Origin: Kryptolebias marmoratus
Lineage: Eukaryota > Chordata > Actinopteri > Cyprinodontiformes > Rivulidae
Direction: 5' to 3'
NCBI RefSeq assembly: GCF_001649575.2
Contig: NC_051431.1
Location: 15,373,183 to 15,437,182, forward strand
Length of the DNA stretch: 64,000 nt
Shown here one piece after another: positions 57,343 to 64,000 of the stretch (position 1 is the first letter of the stretch; every line of letters begins with the position of its first letter). A model generated the notes under the pieces. It saw only the letters and a list, made by a program, of their open reading frames with translations, was not told the DNA's origin and searched no databases. A program made the position numbers and the translations under genes.

Positions 57343-59250
57343 CCCTCTTTTCATCCTTTCATCTCCCTCGCCGCCTCATTCCAAGGCTCTCCGGTATCTC
57401 CTTTTTTAATTTTCTCCTTGCCCACTCTCCTAATCTCCTCCTCCGCCAACTTTCTGTAATTCTACCCCTTCCCACTCTTTTGTCTAATCCCTCCTTCTGA
57501 TTTTTTTTTTTAAACTTCTCTCAAGAGAGGATTTGGGTTAAGTGTTTAATGGGTTGCAACAAATAGGACAAGAGCAGGCTTTAGGAAGGTGCAGCAGTTT
57601 CTCAGACGCCTAACTCAATATCCCTGTCTGATTTCTTCTCTCTCTCTCTCTCTCTCAGCATTTCTAAGGTAGCACTGGAGTTTTTCACAAATCACAGGTC
57701 CGGCTACCTACGATACACTGTGCAGACGGGATACTGGACTTACAGCCGGTGGTTTTGTTGAAGTTCTCTGGAGTTTTTGAGCTCGTCGAAGCACTCTTGG
57801 GTCTCAGACCTTCATACAGACAGGAGAACAAACAATTCAGGAAGGGAAATAAAAGGGAGACACTCCAGCAGTGTAGCCCTTTTTCCTTCCTTAAAGATGG
57901 TGGGATTTAAAAAAAACAACAAGCTTTTTTAAAAGAATGATCTAAACTGACAGGGGGTAAAAAGATAGTTTAAAGTTTTTTGAAGTGGGCTTCTGAGGGA
58001 AGGTTGTGAATGGTTAATATCTTACTGCCCTCTGTTTCTACTCCGAAGTTGAAAATTCCAAGTTCCAAGTCAGAAAAATCCAATATGTGTGCCACTGTGA
58101 TGAGGTTTTTTTTTTTTTTTTTTAAGCAGTAATCCAGTAATCCAGTCACAAACTTGGCACCGAACATGTTCCTACATTTGCAGACCTGTGCTGCTGATGA
58201 CAGCTGAGGCCTTCCCAGCCTCCATGAGAAGTCACAAAGTCGGCACTCGGTCACGTGGTTTGTTCTCGTAGCAGCTTCGTCCACCGCTTCTCGACTCGAG
58301 GCCCGGGACGAACTGTTTCTCGCAGCGGTTTGAGCCAGGTGTCGTGTGATTGGTCAGAAGTTGTTTATGAGCTTCAATGGAGCCGTTTTGCTTCTGCTGC
58401 TCTGCTGTTAGAAAATCCCGCCGTCTTCACGACTCTACGACTGCTCCAGCAGAACTTAGAAACCTGTGAGCTTAAAAAGACCGAGCAGAGACACAGGCGG
58501 CTCTTCGTGGCTGAGGCGGCGGGAGGAAGTGCGCCTCGGGCCGGGCAGCGTCGGGACACGCTCCTTTCGTTCGCTCTTTACTGAGCACCGTCAGATTTGG
58601 AAACGCCAAACTGTCGGTTTAATAAACACGTCTGGTCGCGGTGAGGGAAGCAAAAAATCTGTACGAGGACAGGAGAGCTGAGAAGCTGGCGGGAAGAAAC
58701 TCGTTTTAACGCTGCAGGAGGAGGGAGGAGCTTCCTGGGGGTTCTGATCCGAGTGTCTCGTGGACGATGAAAGGTGTGTGGAATAACGAACGCCTCACAA
58801 CCACGTGACCGCGAACCGACTTCACGACTCCTTATGGAGCCTGCTGGAGCCTTTAGCCTGGTCACTGAGTGTCTTCTAACTGAGGTAGCTGAGTCTGACG
58901 TCCCAGGTGAATGAAATGCAGCAACAGCCTCAGGTTGGAGAAACAAAGCTTAATTCTTTCCAGACTGGCGAGCTAACAGCTCGTCCCAGAGGCTAAACTC
59001 GGCCACTTTAAAGCAACAAAATTTGGTAACTGTTTATGTGAACCCTGTTTTCTAAACCTACACACCATTATTGAGTTCATGTTTATTATTTCGACAGAAA
59101 TGTTTGGATGTTCCTCCTGGAAGTGCCCCAGGTTGCACAGGAAGTGCTACAGCTAGCTGCCGCTACTTGCAAATAACCCCAAATTTCTATGTAAATAATT
59201 GTTTCGCGGGGAACATGGCAGTAAATAGTTTCTCTGTGAAATGTTTGACA
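57343..59250. other. Intergenic, nothing recognised
   Basis: A CT run at 57640-57657 and a T run at 58107-58124. The GC-richer part at 58240-58900 has open frames without family signatures. Confidence 0.35.
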
Positions 59251-59254
59251 TTGG

Positions 59255-59400
59255 AGTGATTCAAAAATGGCAGCAATCCCCTTTGGTCTTGGTTCCACTC
59301 GGACTAGCCATTAGCTCATCAACTCAGTCAGAATTATCCCTCCAATCTGAGGTCATTCAAACAGGTAAGATATTGACTGTTCACACTTTTTTTTTTTACA
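59255..59400 (+). repeat. Family B repeat copy
   Basis: TTGACATTGGAGTGATTC, AAAAATGGCAGCAATCCC, 'GGTCTTGGTTCCACTCGG', 'ACTAGCCATTAGCTCATC', 'CAATCTGAGGTCATTCAAAC' and AGGTAAGATATTGACTGTTC. This is the best-preserved family B copy in the window. Confidence 0.65.
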
Positions 59401-60475
59401 GAACCTCACTTAAGGAGCGACGACATAAAACCAAGATTATCAGTGTTTTCCACATGATTATAACAAATCTGAATATATCTGACTGACTCTACTGTAAACA
59501 CCAAAGATAAAAACTCAACTTTAATCTCAAAACATCGATAAAATGGTTAAGAATATGAATTATGAACCACTGAAGATGTACTGATGTCTTTTATTAAATT
59601 AGTTTTGGATGCAAACAATCAAAACAGCAAATATATTAAACAAGACTGTTTCAACATCATAAAAATCTTTATTTTGCTTTAAGTCAAGAAGATAAAAACA
59701 AACAGTTTTTAATTATTTATTGAAACACTAAAAGAAAAAGTGTATGTACAAAACTGTCAGAGATCAACTGAAGCAAGAAACGTGTGAGGAATTAATGCAA
59801 GTGAGCTGACAACTACTTTAACAGTCAAATCAAGGAACACAGACATGAAAACTTTGTTTTGATGGCACTGAAGAGCTACATTTCTTTATTTATATATAAA
59901 AGTCTGTCAAGACACCATTGCAAGTTAGTCAATAAACAGCTCATTCTTCTAAATATGATAATTGCTGCTCAATGTCTCCCTCTGGTGGTTCAAAGAGGCA
60001 ACAGCCTTCACAAAAGTGTTTTTTTTTTTTCTTTTCCAGTTTTGTCTTTTTCAAACAGGTCTGTGGTGAAATGTAATATCGTTTAGCAACAGAAAGAACA
60101 ACAACACATACAAGTTTGCTGTTTTACGATACATTTTATGTACAAAGTAAAACTCGATAAATAAATGTAACCCGGAACTCTTTAAGTGTAAGCACGTGTC
60201 AAATCCTTACACGATGGTTAGCGGTTTATTGTGGGGGAAACTCTACAAAATTTCACATCCACACATCAGATCTTGGCCTGGAAAGCTGTCTCATGTTTGC
60301 TTAATGAAATACCCATATCAGATCATTATATCGTTACAGAGCTGCATTTTGTCCTGAAAAAGAGAGTTAAAAGGCAGTTTCACAAAGGCCCGAGCAAGGC
60401 ATCAAGATTTGAATACAGTTTTTCTCCGTTCTGGCTTTTTATATGTGTGTTTTTAAAATTTTACTGCAACTGAAT
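59401..60475. other. Intergenic, AT-rich
   Basis: No gene recognised. Confidence 0.4.
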
Positions 60476-60478
60476 TAT

Positions 60479-60700
60479 TCACAAGCTACAGGCTCCCCGT
60501 GCCACAAACGGTTGCATTTTATCTGCATCAGGAACCAAAAACGCATCCAGGTATTCACTCGAGTTGCCATCTTTTCGGGTTACTAACAACCTTCTCATGA
60601 TCGAAAAGCCGAAAAACCTTTCCACCCCGGCAGAACCTAAAGCAGTTCTCCCCGTGTGTCTGCAGAAGATACATGTTTGATTTGTAAGGATTTTCATTAA
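60479..60700 (-). pseudogene. Possible hAT transposase C-terminal remnant
   Basis: The minus-strand reading contains GSAGVERFFGFSIM followed by RRLL...SSEYLDAFLV. The A-x-VER-x-F spacing followed by an R-rich and then L-rich helix resembles the C-terminal dimerisation region of hAT-family transposases. The open frame is short (92 codons) and no upstream transposase part was recognised, so this is at best a fragment. Confidence 0.25.
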
Positions 60701-61199
60701 CTTTCTTGCTATTATCTGAATGGAAGCTGGGGGAAAAAAGTGGGTGGTAGACTTCAAATATTCTTGAATCTTTAATTGTTCTGTTTTGTTGGTTTTTTTT
60801 TTTACACTAAAGAGTTTTCCACTTAAAGTCGCATCTCACTGGGATGGTACTGTTAGTGACAAACTGAACAGCACTTGTGAGAGAGAGAGTCTCCAAAATC
60901 TCTCAAAACATTTGCAGGAGTTTGCTTTCATGCCGCCGAAATTGTGAACAAGCAAATTTTCACTGAAGAGTTGCTACAGAGGTTCAGAACCTGTCTCAAA
61001 CCGTTCCTGATTAGATTTAGATAGATCCAGCTGGTCCCCAACAGTCTCAGCTCGGCGACACGCTGCCTTTAGCATTCAGCAAACTAAAACACTGCAACAT
61101 GTGGCAAATAAAAATAGAATCTTTGCCCTACAGGCTTTCACAAAGCAAAGTGAGCTCAGCCAGAGCCAGGATCCTCTTACTTCAGAGCACAACTGATCC

Positions 61200-61205
61200 T
61201 TTATT
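61200..61205 (-). terminator. Candidate poly(A) signal for trappc6
   Basis: TTTATT on the plus strand is AATAAA on the minus strand, about 205 nt downstream of the trappc6 stop codon. Other distal signals are possible. Confidence 0.4.
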
Positions 61206-61383
61206 TACACGGATGCAAATGAGCTCTTCATCCCAACCGGAATCAAGAAGAAAAAGGATATATCTGTATATTTCCCCGCATCACAGAACTACAAGTAAAC
61301 GTCAGCCAGGCTCGCTCTGAGGAAGTCCCTGCGGTGATGCTCGGCGGAGGAGCTGCTCTTTTGGCACCAATAATCTGGACCGA

Positions 61384-61408
61384 GATCAGGATCAGGATCA
61401 GGATCAGG
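61384..61408 (-). repeat. Hexanucleotide repeat at the trappc6 stop codon
   Basis: Four tandem CCTGAT units (minus strand) begin immediately after the TGA stop. The stop itself sits in a GTGACCTGAT context. Confidence 0.85.
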
Positions 61409-63395
61409 TCACAACTTCTGGATGACCACCTGAAACTTACCTGGCAAGAAAAACAAGTATAAAAAGGTGAGTGATTTGTTTTGTTCTTACAAAATGTGTT
61501 ATGTTTAATGTGCTTTTTGAGTCAGAATGTCTGCTGAAGGCACCACCCGCTCACACAGGCATTACACTTCTGAGGAAAAAAAACCCTAATTGTTTGTACG
61601 ATCCACACAACCACTCGGTCCTTCCAGATAAAAACAGCTCAGCCTCCAGGTGTTTTTAAATCTGGAAATGGATCAGTATTCCAGTGGAAACTTACAGGAC
61701 GGCATGACGGCGACCTCGGCTGTCACCACGCTCTCCAGGCCGAGGTTAGACAGAGCTCCTCGCACCACACCGCAAGAGAAGGCAAGGTACTGCCAATAAA
61801 AATAAAATAAAATAAAAAACACACGAAGGAACAAGTCAAGACCAACAGCGTCAGGTTCAGATGAGATTTTTTTTTGGATGAGAGACTGAAGTGTCTGCCT
61901 GCGTTTACTTGTTGTTTGTTGGAATACAAAAAACTTTTTTTAAATCACAGCAAAAGCTAGTGACCTGGCATGGAAACTACAGGGGATTCAACAGACACAG
62001 GATTACCGTGTAAACGTGCAACTTTTCCTCAACATTTCCAGGAGATTACTCACATATAAACAGGGCATTAGTCTGTATGGTAGATTACAAAACGTTTCGG
62101 GGGATTGTTAAACGCCCCCTCCGTGTGTGTAAGAATACTTTCTACCTTGGCAGCCTGATCCAGATACTGTTTCCCATTGGAGAGCTGAGTCAGGAGAGAA
62201 AACTTGTTGTCCTGCAGGACATAGGTACCCTGTGGAGCAGAAAACAGATTTATATAGAAGCACACAGGAATCCAGATGGTAATACCAAACGACAAACAGG
62301 AACTTATCTAAAGTACATACATTTATGTTAGGTTTGCTAACTCCCTGTGAAGTTCCTGAGCTTCTGGGATTTTTCCAATTATAAAAAAATATATATATAT
62401 AATAATAATAATTGCCACTTAAGAAAGGAATTCTCTGACTGGGAACAAAATATCTGCTAGAGGTCTTTGGTTTCATTTTTACAAAGATGTTGAAGGTTGA
62501 CACCTACAGATACTGCAGTGTGTCCTTTAACTATTAAATACTTTCTGTTTGTCCTGGAAGTATCTTTCTTTGGACAGAAACCTAACTTTCTCTTCAAGTA
62601 TGTTTACATGTAAATTAAAGCTGCACAGTTCTGGATAAAGTTGACACCAAACTGTTAGGTCAGCTGAGAGAATAGAAAGGAATAGAATCTTTATTTATCC
62701 CTTGCAGGACATTGTTGTGTTACGGCAGCAGAGACATCTGACATGACAATTTTCTTGGTTTTATCTTACCTGATGGTTTGTTCTGAGGTTGTCAACTTGC
62801 CTCCTGAACACCTTCGTCCAGAAGTCTTTACAGACGAACTTCATTATGTCCAACTCGTCTTTAAAGCTGGGGGAGTCCTTGGTCAGCCTACAAAACAACC
62901 AACCCACACACTTGTTAGAGGAAGAAGCATTTATTGTTGCCCATTCAGTAGTGTGTGTGTGTGTTATTTACCTCTCAATGAGTCCTTGTCCAACCCTGAA
63001 GCCCATGGCTTCCAAAACAGAAATACACACAGCTCTATCCTACACAGAATACAAATAAAACAGGTAAACGGTGGGCACAAACTTACTTTAATGTAGTTGT
63101 GCAGATGTCAAAACGCAGAAATGTAAAATCAGATTACATAATATTCATATATACCTGACTGTATCAGGTACTTTACTAATACTACAAAGACCAAGTGGCA
63201 GATTAGCAAAAGATTTGAGCTGGCAGTGTTTTAATTTGAGACAAAGGAGTGGTTTAAAGCTAATGTCTGTAGCATCATAAGATGCCTGAGCTAACTCACC
63301 TTGTTGTCCATTTCTCCCTTGCTGGACTGTTGCTCCGTGAAAACATGCGACACCATCTCCATGTGCAGAAATTCAAACAGGGACTCGTCTGCCAT
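61409..63395 (-). CDS. trappc6bl: Trafficking protein particle complex subunit 6 (TRAPPC6A/6B-like)
   Basis: Six coding exons on the minus strand: 63395-63300, 63039-62972, 62887-62770, 62229-62146, 61789-61696 and 61440-61409. All introns are GT-AG and the frame is continuous, giving 492 nt including the stop and 163 aa, close to the 158-159 aa of mammalian TRAPPC6 proteins. The start is MADESLFEFLHMEMVSHVF. Later conserved blocks are AMGFRVGQGLIERL, DELDIMKFVCKDFW, NLRTNHQGTYVLQDNKF, LESVVTAEVAVMPSCKFQ and the end VIQKL. TRAPPC6 is a Bet3/Trs33-fold subunit that pairs with TRAPPC3 in the TRAPP tethering and Rab-GEF complexes at ER-Golgi membranes. FEFLH, GTYVLQDN and ESVVTA are closer to TRAPPC6A, while IERLTKDS and CKFQVVIQKL are closer to 6B. 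The symbol follows the fish 6b-like naming and is provisional. Confidence 0.92.
62680..62755. repeat. Short repeat-like fragment in trappc6 intron
   Basis: GAATAGAATCTTTATTTATC then CCTTGCAGGACATTGTTGTG resembles a frequent teleost repeat motif (AGAATCTTTATTGTCATTG). Short and uncertain. Confidence 0.3.
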
Positions 63396-63399
63396 TCTG
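63396..63399 (-). other. 3' splice site placed one base before the trappc6 start codon
   Basis: On the minus strand, a T-rich tract ends in TTATTTGCAG followed by A and then the ATG. This indicates that the coding start lies at the beginning of exon 2 and that the 5'UTR is split by an intron. Confidence 0.55.
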
Positions 63400-63669
63400 C
63401 AAATAACAAATCAGTCAAATGTGACATACAGCTCAGCGCAACAACGACAAGAAGAAAGTCCCAACAGTGAATAAAACCTCTGGCTACTGCTGCCTCTGTT
63501 TAGCCTCTTAGCTAGCTAAACGTGATCGGTTCTGCTTCCCCGCAACGCAGTCAAAGCTGTGTTAATTTGCAATAGTTTAGTAAGCCCAGATAAACTCAAT
63601 GCTTACGTACACTATACGTGTATTACATTTTTATTTCTTCAAATAGGTTAGGTGCTACAACCATCCTAC

Positions 63670-63760
63670 CTGTCACAAATAACCGTACGCTAACTCTCCT
63701 GCTTCTGCTTTACGGGTCGCGCTCGAAATTCATCTCAGGACGTGCCCAGAACTTCACGTA
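63670..63760 (-). promoter_or_regulatory. Probable non-coding first exon and promoter of trappc6
   Basis: A consensus 5' splice site (TTTGTGACAG|GTAGGATGG on the minus strand, exon end at 63670) matches the 3' splice site at 63396 and would remove a 273-bp 5'UTR intron. The sequence just upstream is GC-richer (GGTCGCGCTCG, GGCGGAG on the plus strand) without a TATA box, as in housekeeping promoters. The transcription start is not determined. Confidence 0.45.
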
Positions 63761-64000
63761 GGCGGAGTTAAGAGGGCTTATCCATATATCCGACAGCAAA
63801 CGGACACATTATGTAATGGAAAAAGTCAGTGACAAAATGCTCCTTGTTCAACGAAACACCATTGGGTAAACAACCCTCAAAATACTAGTTAAACTATAGT
63901 TACACAGTTGTATTCAAATTCGGCATATGCCGACTTATTGATACAGACAAACCCTTGAGTGCAAAGAGCCAATCAAGATACGAAACGTCATTTGTCACGT
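63761..64000. other. Upstream flank of trappc6
   Basis: No second gene is visible before the window end. Confidence 0.4.

Overview
This is a piece of vertebrate nuclear DNA, most likely from a percomorph-type teleost fish. The basis is short GT-AG introns, a high density of interspersed and simple repeats (CA, TA and TGGA runs), repeat families typical of fish, and proteins that read as fish members of vertebrate families. I cannot name the species. There are two short runs of N (assembly gaps).

Three protein-coding genes can be supported. (1) A tristetraprolin-type zfp36 gene on the + strand: CDS exons 15144-15176 and 15516-16745, 420 aa. (2) A second tristetraprolin-family gene, also +: CDS exons 48090-48143 and 50189-51430, 431 aa. 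(3) A TRAPP-complex subunit gene, trappc6 type, on the - strand: six coding exons between 63395 and 61409, 163 aa, plus a probable non-coding first exon near 63670. The two zfp36-family genes share architecture (one phase-0 intron after a tiny first exon, two CCCH fingers at the same residue numbers, MK2-type serine motifs, and a C-terminal CNOT1-binding-like tail). They look like linked co-paralogues about 31 kb apart.

The rest is gene-poor and repeat-rich. From left to right: a degenerate TAGC-rich minisatellite (1.8-2.4 kb); scattered repeat copies and a candidate AP-1 element upstream of zfp36; zfp36 with a TATA promoter and an AU-rich 3'UTR; then a 31-kb stretch with no convincing gene. 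That stretch holds two tRNA-headed SINE-like copies (one of them before zfp36), an internally deleted non-LTR retrotransposon, a TGGA array, a second minisatellite (28.4-29.4 kb) interrupted by a palindromic MITE, and tandem clusters of one ~300-450 bp repeat family (31.5-38.2 kb). It also holds an LTR-like repeat (39.8-40.3 kb) and an inverted-orientation version of the first minisatellite (46.9-47.6 kb) just before the second zfp36-family gene. Beyond that gene lie more repeats, a possible hAT transposase remnant, and trappc6.

Functionally, the two zfp36-family proteins should bind AU-rich elements in mRNA 3'UTRs and recruit deadenylation machinery. The first gene carries AU-rich elements in its own 3'UTR, which fits negative autoregulation. 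trappc6 is an unrelated housekeeping trafficking gene transcribed towards the second zfp36-family gene.
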